This document shows, piece after piece, positions 23,774 to 32,923 of a stretch of 33,640 bases of DNA. Source of the stretch: an uncultured Eubacteriales bacterium (lineage in GTDB: Bacteria; Bacillota; Clostridia; Lachnospirales; Lachnospiraceae); assembly GCA_900315665.1 (NCBI GenBank), contig OMZX01000007.1, positions 10,769-44,408 of the forward strand, in the 5' to 3' direction. The translations under genes were made by a program, and so were the position numbers. How positions within the stretch are numbered: the stretch's first letter is position 1; each line of letters begins with the position of its first letter. The notes beneath the pieces were generated by a model. The model did not search any database, was not told the origin of the DNA, and saw only the letters and a program-made list of their open reading frames with translations.

Positions 23774-25321
23774 ATGACTGACAGAAAACCAGTATTACTT
23801 CTTATATTAGATGGCTATGGCATCAACCCGAACCCGAAGGGGAACGCGATCGCCATGGCAAACACACCGGTGATGGACAAGCTTGAGAAGGAGTATCCTT
23901 TTGTACAGGGACAGGCATCCGGCAAGTTTGTCGGTCTCCCGGACGGGCAGATGGGTAACTCTGAGGTTGGACATATGAATATGGGCGCCGGCCGGATCGT
24001 ATACCAGGATCTGACCCGCATCACGAAGTCGATTGAGGACGGCGATTTCTTTGAGAATGAAGCGCTTCTCAAGGCTGTGAACAACGCGAAGGAGAAGGAT
24101 TCAGCCCTGCACCTCATGGGACTTGTGTCAAACGGCGGTGTGCATTCGCATATCGAGCATATCTTCGGACTTCTGGAGCTTGCAAAGAGAAACGGCCTGA
24201 AGAAGGTTTATCTTCATGCGTTCCTGGACGGCCGTGATACGCCGCCGGATTCTGGTAAGGGCTTCCTGAAGGAGGTTTCGGACAAGATGGCGGAGCTCGG
24301 TGTCGGCGAAATCGCGACGATCTCCGGCCGCTATTATGCGATGGATCGTGACAAGAACTACGATCGTGTCGTGAAGGCCTATGATGCTATGACCAAGGGC
24401 GTCGGCAATACTGCGATATCCGTAGAGGAAGCCATGGACAAGTCCTACCAGGATAAGGTCTATGACGAGTTCGTCGTACCTGTAGTCATTATGAAGGATG
24501 GCAAGCCGATCGCTACGATCAAGGACGGCGATTCTGTAATCTTCTACAATTTCCGTCCGGACCGTGCACGTGAGATGACGCATTGTCTCTGTGACGACGA
24601 ATTTGATTTCTTCGACAGAGGACCGCGCATCAAGACAGAGTATGTTTGCTTCACGGACTACGATCCGCTCATCAAGAACAAGGCGGTTGCGTTCCCGAAG
24701 CAGACGATTGATAACACGCTGGGACATTATGTTTCAGAGCTTGGACTTAAGCAGCTTCGTATCGCCGAGACGGAGAAGTATGCGCATGTCACCTTCTTCT
24801 TCAATGGCGGCGTCGAGGAGCCGAATGCTAACGAGGATCGTACGCTTGTGCCGTCTCCGAAGGATGTGCCGACGTATGACCTTAAGCCGCAGATGAGCTG
24901 CCCGGAGGTTTGCGAGAAGCTTTGTGCTGCGATCCGCTCCAAGAAATATGATATGATCATCTGCAACTTCGCAAATCCGGATATGGTTGGCCACACCGGC
25001 GTGATTCCGGCGGCTGTCAAGGCCATTGAGGTGGTCGATGAGGCAGTCGGCAAGGTAGTGGATGCCATCAAGGAAGTCGACGGCCAGATGATGATCGTTG
25101 CTGACCACGGTAATGCCGATATGATGATCAACTATGAGACCGGTGAGCCGTGGACCGCACATACGACGAATCCGGTGCCGTTCGTGCTTGTGAACGCAGA
25201 TCCGAAGTATACCCTTCGTGAGGGCGGCGCGCTCTGCGATATCGCACCGACACTGCTTCAGCTTATGGAGATCCCGCAGCCGAAGGAGATGACCGGAAAG
25301 TCACTGCTCGTCGAAAAGTGA
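23774..25321 (+). CDS. gpmI: 2,3-bisphosphoglycerate-independent phosphoglycerate mutase
   Basis: Manganese-dependent glycolytic enzyme that interconverts 3- and 2-phosphoglycerate. At 515 aa it matches the family. The phosphatase-type metal site starts with LILDGYGINPNPKGNA; the phosphoserine nucleophile is about S63 in DGQMGNSEVGH. The transferase part has HAFLDGRDTPP, SGRYYAMDRD and YNFRPDRARE, and the metal ligands recur in NFANPDMVGHTG and VADHGNADMM. GAGGAG precedes the ATG. It is linked metabolically to pgk/tpiA at the other side of the window. A degV-family gene follows within 100 nt on the same strand. Confidence 0.97.
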   Translation: MTDRKPVLLLILDGYGINPNPKGNAIAMANTPVMDKLEKEYPFVQGQASGKFVGLPDGQMGNSEVGHMNMGAGRIVYQDLTRITKSIEDGDFFENEALLKAVNNAKEKDSALHLMGLVSNGGVHSHIEHIFGLLELAKRNGLKKVYLHAFLDGRDTPPDSGKGFLKEVSDKMAELGVGEIATISGRYYAMDRDKNYDRVVKAYDAMTKGVGNTAISVEEAMDKSYQDKVYDEFVVPVVIMKDGKPIATIKDGDSVIFYNFRPDRAREMTHCLCDDEFDFFDRGPRIKTEYVCFTDYDPLIKNKAVAFPKQTIDNTLGHYVSELGLKQLRIAETEKYAHVTFFFNGGVEEPNANEDRTLVPSPKDVPTYDLKPQMSCPEVCEKLCAAIRSKKYDMIICNFANPDMVGHTGVIPAAVKAIEVVDEAVGKVVDAIKEVDGQMMIVADHGNADMMINYETGEPWTAHTTNPVPFVLVNADPKYTLREGGALCDIAPTLLQLMEIPQPKEMTGKSLLVEK

Positions 25322-25414
25322 TAGTTCAGCCAATGCCTACATCAGGTGGCTGATAAAAGTAAGATTGTAATACCGGGTGTATCCTCGGATGCATCCGTCA
25401 GGAGTAGGAAATAT

Positions 25415-26305
25415 ATGAGAATTGGCGTAGCGACGGATTCCGGCAGCGGTATCACGCAGGCGGAGGGTAAGGAGCTTGGCATCCGGGTTGTCCCGATGCC
25501 CTTCCGGATTGACGGGAAGGAATACTTCGAGGATATCAACATCACCCGTGAGGAGTTCTTTGAAAAACTGAAGAATGACTGTGACATCGCGACTTCGCAG
25601 CCGAGTCCTGAATCCGTGATGAAGGTCTGGGATGAGATGCTGAAGGAGTACGATCAGATCGTGCATGTTCCGCTTACGTCCGGCCTCAGCGGCTCTACAC
25701 AGACGGCGATGTTGCTTTCCCATGATGATAAGTATGAGGGAAGGGTATTCGTGCCGGATGATCGCGGCGTTTCTGTCACACAGCGGCAGGACTGCATCTT
25801 TGCTGTGGAGCTTGCGGCGAAGGGATATGATGGTAAGCAGATTATGCATATCATCAATCGCGAGTCGGCTTCCAATCAGATTTACATCGGTGTTGATACG
25901 CTGAAGTATCTGAAAAAGGGCGGCCGGATCACACCGCTTGCAGCGGCTGTCGGAACACTGCTTCATATCAAGCCTGTGCTTGGTATCACAGACGGCGGTA
26001 AGCTTGATGCCTATACGAAGGTACGGACTTCACGGGCTGTACGCGATGTGATCATTAAGGGACTGAAAGCGGCACTCGAAGGACCGCTGCAGGATCCGGA
26101 GATGAAGAACTGCTATGTCGCGATGGCCTACACGGATAACCCGGAGCAGGCAAAGGAGTTCGAGAAGGAACTGGAGGAGGCATTCCCGAACCGATTGAAT
26201 CCGGAGATCGTCAACCGTCCGCTGTCACTTCTTATTTCCTGCCATATCGGACAGAACGGCCTCGGTGGCGCAATCATCGAGCGGCCGAAGGAGCTGATGG
26301 ACTAA
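25415..26305 (+). CDS. DegV-family fatty-acid-binding protein
   Basis: 296-aa EDD-fold protein; characterised relatives (FakB) bind a fatty acid and present it to the FakA kinase for phospholipid synthesis. Family landmarks are IGVATDSGSGITQ at the start, FEDINITREEFFEKL, SQPSPESV, the lipid headgroup loop PLTSGLSGSTQTA and LKYLKKGGRIT. The start at 25415 is chosen over a GTG at 25346 because AGGAGTAGGA lies just upstream and the conserved N-terminal strand begins there. No fakA-like gene is in the window. It ends 14 nt before comEC, so the two are likely co-transcribed. Confidence 0.92.
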   Translation: MRIGVATDSGSGITQAEGKELGIRVVPMPFRIDGKEYFEDINITREEFFEKLKNDCDIATSQPSPESVMKVWDEMLKEYDQIVHVPLTSGLSGSTQTAMLLSHDDKYEGRVFVPDDRGVSVTQRQDCIFAVELAAKGYDGKQIMHIINRESASNQIYIGVDTLKYLKKGGRITPLAAAVGTLLHIKPVLGITDGGKLDAYTKVRTSRAVRDVIIKGLKAALEGPLQDPEMKNCYVAMAYTDNPEQAKEFEKELEEAFPNRLNPEIVNRPLSLLISCHIGQNGLGGAIIERPKELMD

Positions 26306-26319
26306 ACTAAAAATAAAAT

Positions 26320-28845
26320 ATGAATGTAAAAAGACCATTGCTTTCTGCTGCGGCAGTGTTCGTACTTGGAGAGTGTGTCATCGCCCGGGAAACGGGTCTT
26401 TTTCTGAATGTGACGTCAGGAATACTGCTTGCCATATTCTTACTCTGTGGCTATAAGGCAGGGAAGCTTCGCAAACGTGCGATGGCTTTCCTGCTTTTTG
26501 TGTCCCTTTTTGCCGGCGTGAGGTATAAGATTACGCAGCATCGAAATGATGTGAATAAGGCACGGATGGAAGCTTTTTCTGACCTAAATATCCGGCTCCG
26601 CGGTGAGGTCGAACGGGTTGTCGCCGGTGCGGATGCGACACGCATCACGATGAAGGACTGCCGGATGTCGAGTGCGTACGGATCGGTGGAGGAACTTCCT
26701 AAAATAAAAACTGAAGTGATGCGCTCCCGATATGACCAGCCGGTGGGAAGAATCCTCGTGTATATGGATTCTACGCCGGAGGAGATGCCGCTACCCGGGC
26801 AGATTATCGATTGTTATGGCAAGACGACCGCACTTTCACCTGCAACGAATGAAGGTGAGTTCGATTTCCTTTTATATTATCGAACTGTGTCTGTCAGTGG
26901 GATGATCTTTGGCAATCGAATCGAATTTGTCTCAAAGGATACGTATCCTCTGGCTGGTTTTCTCGAAAATTTACGACGGAAAACCGGACATATTCTCGAT
27001 GTACTTGGATCGGAGGAGGATGCAGGAATCTACCGGGCGATTCTTGCCGGTGATAAGACAGAGATGTCCGAGGACATTCGGAATCTGTATCAGAGAAGCG
27101 GTATCTCGCATATTCTTGCGGTCTCGGGCTTGCATCTTAGCATCATCGGGATGGGTGTGTTCCGTCTTCTGCGCCGTCGATTCTCAAAGACAGCATCCGG
27201 TATCGTGGCGGCCGTGCTTGTACTCATGTACGGCTTCTTCACCGGAAGCTCCGGCAGTGCACTTCGGGCTGTCATCATGCTGCTTTGTCGATTCCTCGCA
27301 CTGGCTGTCGGTCGGCAATATGACATGATGAGTGCGATGGCACTGGCATGTATTCTACTACTTTTGCATGAACCCTATATGTTGTTCGGCGCCGGCTTTC
27401 AGCTTAGCTTCATGGCAGTACTGTCGCTTGGGATTTATTCGACCTTGCAAAAAAGTTCGAAGGCAGCTTCAAAGGAACAGAAATTCCTTGAAAACCTGGT
27501 GCGATCATTTCTCGATGGCCTGGCGGGCTCAGCTTTTCTGCAACTGATGACCCTGCCGGTGATTCTGTTCCACTTCTTCCGCGTTCCGCTGTATGGAATT
27601 CTTCTCAACCTCATCGTACTTCCGCTCATGAACTATGTTGTATACAGCGGTTTGTTTGCGGTGCTTGTTTATCGGCTTTGTATACCGTTCGCCTTTGTTC
27701 TTTTCGGCTCCGGACATTATTTCCTGCTGCTTTTCACAGCACTTTCTGAGTGGATTGGGACTCTACCTTACGCGTCGATTCTCATCGGACGGCCATCGAT
27801 GCCGGTATGCATGATATACTATGCGATTCTTGCGGCTCTTATCAGTACTACAAAGTGGATAGGAAAGGAAAACATTCAGAAAAAGAAGAATGTTGGACTA
27901 TCAAAGAATGCTGAATCACTGAGGAATGCCGCATTATCGAAAAAGGCTCACATGAGATATACGATATGGAAACAAATGATATCTAGAAATTTCCCGGTTA
28001 TTGCCGCCGGCTGTATCTTGTTTGCTATAGCGCTCCTTCCACCAGCACCGCCGCAAAATCTCGAGATTACAGCGATTGATGTCGGGCAGGGTGATGGCTT
28101 TCTGATTCGGCAGGGCGATTTCACGATGATTATCGATGGCGGCTCTACCTCACAGAAAAAGCTAGGCGAGAAGATTCTGACGCCAGGACTGGAGGCACGT
28201 GGCATCGACCACATCGATACCTGGCTCATCACGCATTGTGACCAGGATCACATGAACGGACTTTCACAGATCCTTTCCGAGAATGCTGACATCACAGTCA
28301 GCACCCTGTTTCTTTCACCTGCGGCGGATGGCGATGAGCGCTATGATGATCTCCGTGTGTTGGCTGACACGCGGGACATTGCAGTTCAGTATTTTGGCAC
28401 AGGTGATCGTATGGAAGTAAGCAGATTAACCATGACTGGTCTTTATCCGGGGCCCGGCTATCGGGAAGAACCGAACAGTCATTCCATCGGGATGCTCCTT
28501 GAGTATGGAGATTTCTCGATGCTTTTCACTGGTGATATGGGAAAAGAAGAGGAAGCGGAGATGCTGCAATATATGACTTCTCAAAACATCCTTCCGGAAG
28601 GACTCGATATTCTGAAGGCCGGTCATCATGGTTCCTCCACGAGTACCTCCGAAGAACTGCTCGATACGTTGCAACCAGAGTATGCGATTTTAAGCTACGG
28701 ACAAAACAATCGATACGGCCATCCCCATCAGGAGACCGTGAGAGCACTCACGGACCGAGGCATTGAACTACTGGAGACTGCGAAGGTAGGACAGATCAAG
28801 ATACTGACAGATGGCAAAAAGACAGAAATAGAAAAATTCAGGTAG
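26320..28845 (+). CDS. comEC: ComEC/Rec2-family DNA-uptake channel protein
   Basis: 841-aa membrane protein predicted to pass single-stranded DNA across the membrane during transformation. An N-terminal pair of TM helices and an OB-like exposed domain (about residues 1-230) are followed by the competence core, whose signature SGLHLSIIG is at about 269-277, with many TM helices up to about residue 510. After a Lys/Asn-rich linker and another TM helix, a metallo-beta-lactamase domain begins (ITAIDVGQGDGFLI) with metal motif THCDQDHMNG near 638 and KAGHHGSSTST. The ATG has no evident SD and follows degV by only 14 nt. No other competence genes are in the window, so transformation ability is unproven. 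Confidence 0.94.
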   Translation: MNVKRPLLSAAAVFVLGECVIARETGLFLNVTSGILLAIFLLCGYKAGKLRKRAMAFLLFVSLFAGVRYKITQHRNDVNKARMEAFSDLNIRLRGEVERVVAGADATRITMKDCRMSSAYGSVEELPKIKTEVMRSRYDQPVGRILVYMDSTPEEMPLPGQIIDCYGKTTALSPATNEGEFDFLLYYRTVSVSGMIFGNRIEFVSKDTYPLAGFLENLRRKTGHILDVLGSEEDAGIYRAILAGDKTEMSEDIRNLYQRSGISHILAVSGLHLSIIGMGVFRLLRRRFSKTASGIVAAVLVLMYGFFTGSSGSALRAVIMLLCRFLALAVGRQYDMMSAMALACILLLLHEPYMLFGAGFQLSFMAVLSLGIYSTLQKSSKAASKEQKFLENLVRSFLDGLAGSAFLQLMTLPVILFHFFRVPLYGILLNLIVLPLMNYVVYSGLFAVLVYRLCIPFAFVLFGSGHYFLLLFTALSEWIGTLPYASILIGRPSMPVCMIYYAILAALISTTKWIGKENIQKKKNVGLSKNAESLRNAALSKKAHMRYTIWKQMISRNFPVIAAGCILFAIALLPPAPPQNLEITAIDVGQGDGFLIRQGDFTMIIDGGSTSQKKLGEKILTPGLEARGIDHIDTWLITHCDQDHMNGLSQILSENADITVSTLFLSPAADGDERYDDLRVLADTRDIAVQYFGTGDRMEVSRLTMTGLYPGPGYREEPNSHSIGMLLEYGDFSMLFTGDMGKEEEAEMLQYMTSQNILPEGLDILKAGHHGSSTSTSEELLDTLQPEYAILSYGQNNRYGHPHQETVRALTDRGIELLETAKVGQIKILTDGKKTEIEKFR

Positions 28846-28903
28846 GGAAATGTAGATACAGCCAGCAATTGCCAAAATAGATATATCGGACCGGTGTCTT
28901 TGA

Positions 28904-28912
28904 TGTTATAAT
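28904..28912 (+). promoter_or_regulatory. Extended -10 promoter of the HPr-like gene
   Basis: TGTTATAAT lies 35 nt before the start codon. No good -35 box is seen, as often tolerated with an extended -10. Confidence 0.6.
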
Positions 28913-28946
28913 CATAATAACTTAAGGTTTTGAAAGGAAGCACCTT

Positions 28947-29183
28947 ATGAAGGTTGTATTTAAGTCACCAGAGGAAGTATCGGAATTTGCAGGTATCTGC
29001 GGGAAGTATGATGGTGTGGATGTGTCTGTCACGAACAAGAGCATGACAGTTGATGGATGCTCGGTTGTAGGAATCCTGGGCTTCGGTACCGGTAAGGTGC
29101 TGGATGTAGACATTATCACACAGGACAAGGCTGCGGAGGCAGAGCTTACCGGGAAGCTGCAGAAGTTTGCTCCGGAAGAGTAA
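28947..29183 (+). CDS. HPr-like protein lacking the phosphorylatable histidine
   Basis: 78-aa protein with the HPr fold pattern: a first strand (MKVVFKS), helix (PEEVSEFAGICGKYDG), strand VDVSV, then the helix-capping motif VDGCSVVGILGFGTG, which matches the HPr Ser46 region (a Ser is kept at about residue 39). The loop that carries His15 in PTS HPr is shortened and has no His anywhere near. It therefore cannot act as a PTS phosphocarrier; a Crh-like or other regulatory role is possible. GAAAGGAAG precedes the ATG, and it has its own promoter. It stands alone before rpsT. Confidence 0.8.
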   Translation: MKVVFKSPEEVSEFAGICGKYDGVDVSVTNKSMTVDGCSVVGILGFGTGKVLDVDIITQDKAAEAELTGKLQKFAPEE

Positions 29184-29242
29184 ACGTTCAGGTCGGAAGA
29201 TTAGATTTTGCCTTGTTCAGAAACTAAAATTTTTGCTCGTTC

Positions 29243-29271
29243 TTGACACTCGCGGATAATTACTATATGAT
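29243..29271 (+). promoter_or_regulatory. Promoter of rpsT
   Basis: Perfect TTGACA (29243-29248), 17-nt spacer and TATGAT (29266-29271), 80 nt before the rpsT start. Confidence 0.9.
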
Positions 29272-29279
29272 ATTCAAGC

Positions 29280-29318
29280 GTGTTTTCAGGACTGTCCGTG
29301 TCCAGGCGCCGAAAACAC
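29280..29318 (+). promoter_or_regulatory. Hairpin in the rpsT leader
   Basis: GTGTTTTC (29280-29287) pairs perfectly with GAAAACAC (29311-29318), with an inner GGAC/GTCC pairing. It begins right at the predicted transcript start and ends 33 nt before the ATG. It may be an autoregulatory or stabilising leader of S20; no known leader class was recognised. Confidence 0.4.
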
Positions 29319-29351
29319 AGGACAAATCTTTCGAGGAAAGGAGAATATACG

Positions 29352-29615
29352 ATGGCAAACATTAAATCCGCAAAGAAGAGAATTCTGATCGGTCAGACAA
29401 GAAACGAGCGCAACAAGGCGATCCGTTCTGAAGTTAAGACATACATCAAGAGAGTTTATGCCGCTGTTGAATCCGGAGACAAGGCAAAGGCTGAAGATGC
29501 TCTTAAGATTGCTCAGAAGAAGATCAATATGGCTCATTCGAAGGGCGTTCTGAAGGCAAACAATGCTTCCAGAAAGGTAGCTCATATTTCGAAGGCTGTT
29601 TCTTCCATGAATTGA
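29352..29615 (+). CDS. rpsT: 30S ribosomal protein S20
   Basis: 87-aa basic helical protein that binds 16S rRNA early in 30S assembly. The sequence begins with the typical MANIKSAKKRI, continues with NKAIRSEVKTYIKRV and ends with the conserved GVLKANNASRKVAHISKAV. The ATG at 29352 is preceded by GAAAGGAGA. The in-frame upstream extension to 29280 overlaps the leader hairpin and has no S20 similarity. Strong own promoter and own terminator make it monocistronic. lepA follows, a common neighbour of rpsT in Firmicutes. Confidence 0.97.
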   Translation: MANIKSAKKRILIGQTRNERNKAIRSEVKTYIKRVYAAVESGDKAKAEDALKIAQKKINMAHSKGVLKANNASRKVAHISKAVSSMN

Positions 29616-29653
29616 TTTTATTTCGCCTAAAGTCGTTCTTTAGACATATATTT

Positions 29654-29671
29654 GTAAGTAACGTTACTCAC
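29654..29671. repeat. Near-perfect palindrome GTAAGTAACGTTACTCAC
   Basis: 18-bp sequence with a perfect 12-bp core AGTAACGTTACT, between rpsT and its terminator. Possible protein-binding site or RNA stem. No known operator was matched. Confidence 0.35.
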
Positions 29672-29676
29672 GAATG

Positions 29677-29710
29677 CCCCGCGGTTGACCCACCGCGGGG
29701 TCTTCTTTTT
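29677..29710 (+). terminator. Terminator of rpsT
   Basis: CCCCGCGGT-TGACCC-ACCGCGGGG (29677-29700) followed by TCTTCTTTTT; a textbook intrinsic terminator. Confidence 0.95.
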
Positions 29711-29792
29711 GTCGAAGGTGACACTCTTGCAATAGATGTTCGCGATATGATAGAGTAAAGAGTCAGATCATTTCTAAAGAATAGGAAATCAT

Positions 29793-31604
29793 ATGGAAAT
29801 CAATCAGAAAAATATCAGAAACTTCTGTATCATTGCGCATATCGATCATGGCAAGTCGACGCTCGCGGACCGGATCATTGAGATGACGGGGACACTGACC
29901 GAGCGGGAAATGCAGGATCAGGTGCTCGACAATATGGATATCGAGCGGGAGCGTGGTATCACGATCAAGTCGCAGACCACTCGCGTCATTTACAAGGCAA
30001 AGGATGGACAGGAGTACGTCTTTAATCTCATCGATACGCCGGGGCATGTGGACTTTAACTATGAGGTATCGCGTTCTCTTGCAGCGTGCGATGGTGCGAT
30101 TCTGATCGTTGATGCCTCGCAGGGCATTCAGGCTCAGACTCTCGCCAATACTTACCTTGCGCTCGACCATGATCTTGAGATTCTGCCGGTCATTAATAAG
30201 ATTGATCTGGTTTCGGCAAATCCGGATGAAACCGTAAAGGAAATTGAGGATGTCATCGGTATCGAGGCGGAGGATGCACCGCGTATTTCTGCGAAAACCG
30301 GCCTCAATGTCGATCAGGTACTTGAAGCCATCGTGCACCGGCTCCCGGCACCGACCGGCGATCCGGAGGCTCCGCTACGTGCGCTGATTTTTGATTCCCT
30401 TTATGATAACTACCGCGGCGTCATTATCTTTTGCCGTATCAAGGAGGGCCGCGTAAAGGCAGGCACCCGCATCCGCCTGATGGCCTCCGGCGCCGAGTTC
30501 GATGTAACAGAGGTAGGTTATTTTGCCCCCGGACGCTTCATCCCCTGCGAAGAGCTGTCAGCCGGTATGGTCGGCTACATTACCGCGCAGATTAAGGACA
30601 TCCGCGATACCCGTGTCGGTGACACCGTGATCGATGCTGCAAACCCGGCTGCAGAGCCGCTTCCCGGCTACAAGAAGGTCCAGTCTATGGTGTACTGCGG
30701 TATCTACCCGGCCGACACCATGAAATATCCGGATCTTCGTGATGCCCTCGAGAAGCTGCAGCTTAATGATGCCGCCCTGCAATATGAGCCCGAAACTTCA
30801 CAGGCCCTTGGCTTCGGTTTCCGGTGTGGCTTCCTCGGCCTTCTTCATCTCGATGTCGTACAGGAAAGGCTCGAGCGAGAATACAACCTTGATCTCGTGA
30901 CGACGGCGCCATCGGTTGTTTACCATGTCTACAAGACAGATGGCACGATGATTCCGCTCTCGAATCCGGCGAATCTTCCGGATCCGTCCGAGATTGACCA
31001 TATGGAGGAGCCAATCGTCGAAGCGGAGATCATGGTGACGACAGAATTTATCGGGTCTATCATGACGCTCTGCCAGGAGAGACGAGGCGTTTACAAGAGC
31101 ACGGAATATATAGAAGAAAACCGTGCGATCCTCAAGTATGACATGCCGCTGAATGAGATTATTTATGACTTCTTCGATGCGCTGAAATCCCGTTCGAAGG
31201 GCTATGCTTCCTTCGACTATGACCTGAAGGGCTACCAGACCAGTAAGATGGTTAAGCTTGATATCCTCGTAAACCACGAGCTTATCGATGCCCTCTCCTT
31301 CATCGTCCATGCTGATTCCGCCTACGATCGCGGCAAAAAAATGTGCGAAAAGCTAAAGGACCAGATTCCCCGCCAGCTCTTCGAAATCCCGATTCAGGCC
31401 TCGATCAATGGTCATATCATGGCCCGCGAAACCATCAAGGCCCTCCGGAAGGACGTTTTAGCTAAGTGCTACGGCGGCGACGTCTCCCGAAAGAAGAAGC
31501 TCCTGGAGAAGCAAAAAGAAGGCAAGAAGCGCATGAGACAATTTGGTAACGTTTCGATTCCCCAAAGTGCATTTATGTCAGTATTGAAATTGGACACTGA
31601 CTGA
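29793..31604 (+). CDS. lepA: Elongation factor 4 (LepA), ribosome-associated GTPase
   Basis: 603-aa translational GTPase that acts on stalled or mispositioned ribosomes. G motifs: [13 protein letters not shown] (G1), RGITIKSQT (G2), [11 protein letters not shown] (G3), NKIDL (G4) and SAKTGLNV (G5). EF-G-like domains II, III and V follow ([20 protein letters not shown]), then the LepA-specific C-terminal domain ending [19 protein letters not shown]. Length is normal. The SD is AATAGGAAA. It follows rpsT after a strong terminator; a promoter in the intervening stretch is not clear. hemW, a frequent lepA neighbour in Firmicutes, is here on the opposite strand beyond ilvE. Confidence 0.98.
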   Translation: MEINQKNIRNFCIIAHIDHGKSTLADRIIEMTGTLTEREMQDQVLDNMDIERERGITIKSQTTRVIYKAKDGQEYVFNLIDTPGHVDFNYEVSRSLAACDGAILIVDASQGIQAQTLANTYLALDHDLEILPVINKIDLVSANPDETVKEIEDVIGIEAEDAPRISAKTGLNVDQVLEAIVHRLPAPTGDPEAPLRALIFDSLYDNYRGVIIFCRIKEGRVKAGTRIRLMASGAEFDVTEVGYFAPGRFIPCEELSAGMVGYITAQIKDIRDTRVGDTVIDAANPAAEPLPGYKKVQSMVYCGIYPADTMKYPDLRDALEKLQLNDAALQYEPETSQALGFGFRCGFLGLLHLDVVQERLEREYNLDLVTTAPSVVYHVYKTDGTMIPLSNPANLPDPSEIDHMEEPIVEAEIMVTTEFIGSIMTLCQERRGVYKSTEYIEENRAILKYDMPLNEIIYDFFDALKSRSKGYASFDYDLKGYQTSKMVKLDILVNHELIDALSFIVHADSAYDRGKKMCEKLKDQIPRQLFEIPIQASINGHIMARETIKALRKDVLAKCYGGDVSRKKKLLEKQKEGKKRMRQFGNVSIPQSAFMSVLKLDTD

Positions 31605-31724
31605 TGATGTCATATGCTTGATATCAGTCAATTAAGCCAAAGACAGGAAGCTTCGGCCAGTTTCTTCCGTCCGGATAGCCAGCAAGGTTATGCCAGTCAT
31701 GCGAAAAATGAAAGGCCGCCGCGG

Positions 31725-31753
31725 TTGAAAACAGCGGGGCGGAAGACTATACT
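31725..31753 (+). promoter_or_regulatory. Promoter of ilvE
   Basis: TTGAAA (31725-31730), 17-nt spacer and TATACT (31748-31753), 46 nt before the ilvE start. The 194-nt lepA-ilvE gap shows no T-box or other recognised leader. Confidence 0.82.
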
Positions 31754-31798
31754 AGTGAACAAGTCGGGCCGACGCCCGAAGAAGGGAGATCATAGAAC

Positions 31799-32824
31799 AT
31801 GGCGAAGAAAAACCTGGACTGGGGCAATATAGGATTCAGCTATATGCCCACGGATAAGAGATATGTTTCAAACTGGAAGGCTGGTGCCTGGGACGACGGT
31901 GCACTCATTGACGACCCGAATGTAACGCTCAATGAATCTGCCGGTATGCTGCAGTACTGCCAGCAGGTATTTGAAGGTCTGAAGGCCTATACCTGGGAGG
32001 ATGGTTCCGTCGTATGCTTCCGCCCGGATCTCAATGCAGAAAGAATCTACAACTCTGCAAAGCGGATCGAGATGCCGCCATTCCCGAAGGAAAAATTTCT
32101 GGAAGCAATCGATGCTGTCGTAAAGGGAAACATTGACTGGGTACCACCATATGGCTCAGGTGCTTCTCTCTATATCAGACCCTACGAGTTTGCAACAGGT
32201 GTAGTCATTGGCGTAAAGCCGGCTGACGAATATCAGTTCCGTATCTTTACGACACCGGTTGGCCCGTATTACAAGGGCGGCGCAAATCCGATTGCTATCA
32301 TCGTATCCGATTTTGACCGTGCGGCACCACGCGGCACAGGCGCAGTGAAGGCTGGTCTTAACTATGCGATGAGCCTTCATTCCAGCGTTCTTGCACACAG
32401 CGCAGGCTATGCCGAGAACCTGTATCTTGATCCGGCAACCAGAACCTATGTTGAGGAGACTGGTGGTTCCAATGCAATCTTCGTTGACGAGAACAACACT
32501 CTCGTTGTACCGAAGTCTCCGTCGATTCTTCCGTCCATTACGAGACGCTCCATCGTTTACGTCGCTGAGCATTATCTGCACCTTAAGGTCGATGAGAGAC
32601 CGGTGAAGTTCTCCGAAATTAAGGGCTTCAAGGAGTGCGGCCTTTGCGGTACTGCAGCCGTCATCTCCCCGGTTGGCCGCATCGTAAACGGTGATGAGGT
32701 CATCAATCTTCCGTCCGGCATGGATAAGGCCGGCGAGGTCATCGGTGAGCTCTATGATACCCTTACCGGCATCCAGACCGGCAAGAAGGAAGCACCGGAG
32801 GGCTGGATCAGACACATCTGCTGA
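31799..32824 (+). CDS. ilvE: Branched-chain amino acid aminotransferase
   Basis: PLP enzyme (fold type IV) that transfers amino groups between glutamate and the 2-oxo acids of Leu, Ile and Val. The 341-aa length fits the longer IlvE class. Motifs: QYCQQVFEGLKAY near the start, SLYIRPYEFATG, the PLP-lysine region GTGAVKAGLNYAMS, then YVEETGGSNAIFV, SILPSITRRS and the phosphate-binding ECGLCGTAAVISPVG. GAAGGGAG precedes the ATG with a 10-nt spacer. It has its own promoter and a bidirectional terminator, so it is probably monocistronic. Confidence 0.96.
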   Translation: MAKKNLDWGNIGFSYMPTDKRYVSNWKAGAWDDGALIDDPNVTLNESAGMLQYCQQVFEGLKAYTWEDGSVVCFRPDLNAERIYNSAKRIEMPPFPKEKFLEAIDAVVKGNIDWVPPYGSGASLYIRPYEFATGVVIGVKPADEYQFRIFTTPVGPYYKGGANPIAIIVSDFDRAAPRGTGAVKAGLNYAMSLHSSVLAHSAGYAENLYLDPATRTYVEETGGSNAIFVDENNTLVVPKSPSILPSITRRSIVYVAEHYLHLKVDERPVKFSEIKGFKECGLCGTAAVISPVGRIVNGDEVINLPSGMDKAGEVIGELYDTLTGIQTGKKEAPEGWIRHIC

Positions 32825-32843
32825 TTGTAGCCTGAATTATAAG

Positions 32844-32876
32844 AAAAGTCCGCTGAGCATCACTCAGCGGACTTTT
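32844..32876. terminator. Bidirectional terminator between ilvE and hemW
   Basis: AAAAGTCCGCTGAG-5 nt-CTCAGCGGACTTTTT with a T-tract on both strands (TTTTT on plus, TTTTCTTAT on minus). It serves the convergent ilvE and hemW-like genes. Confidence 0.92.
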
Positions 32877-32923
32877 TGGATTATGTGAAACACAGGCAGA
32901 CGCGTTCCGCGGCTGCCGTCCGC

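Noticed and set aside
31605-31798. T-box or BCAA leader before ilvE
   Set aside because: No T-box conserved sequence, no terminator and no run of Leu/Ile/Val codons is seen; a simple promoter is.
31614-31832. 72-codon plus-strand frame between lepA and ilvE
   Set aside because: It runs across the ilvE promoter and overlaps the ilvE start. It has no SD or recognisable domain, and its composition is that of a chance frame.
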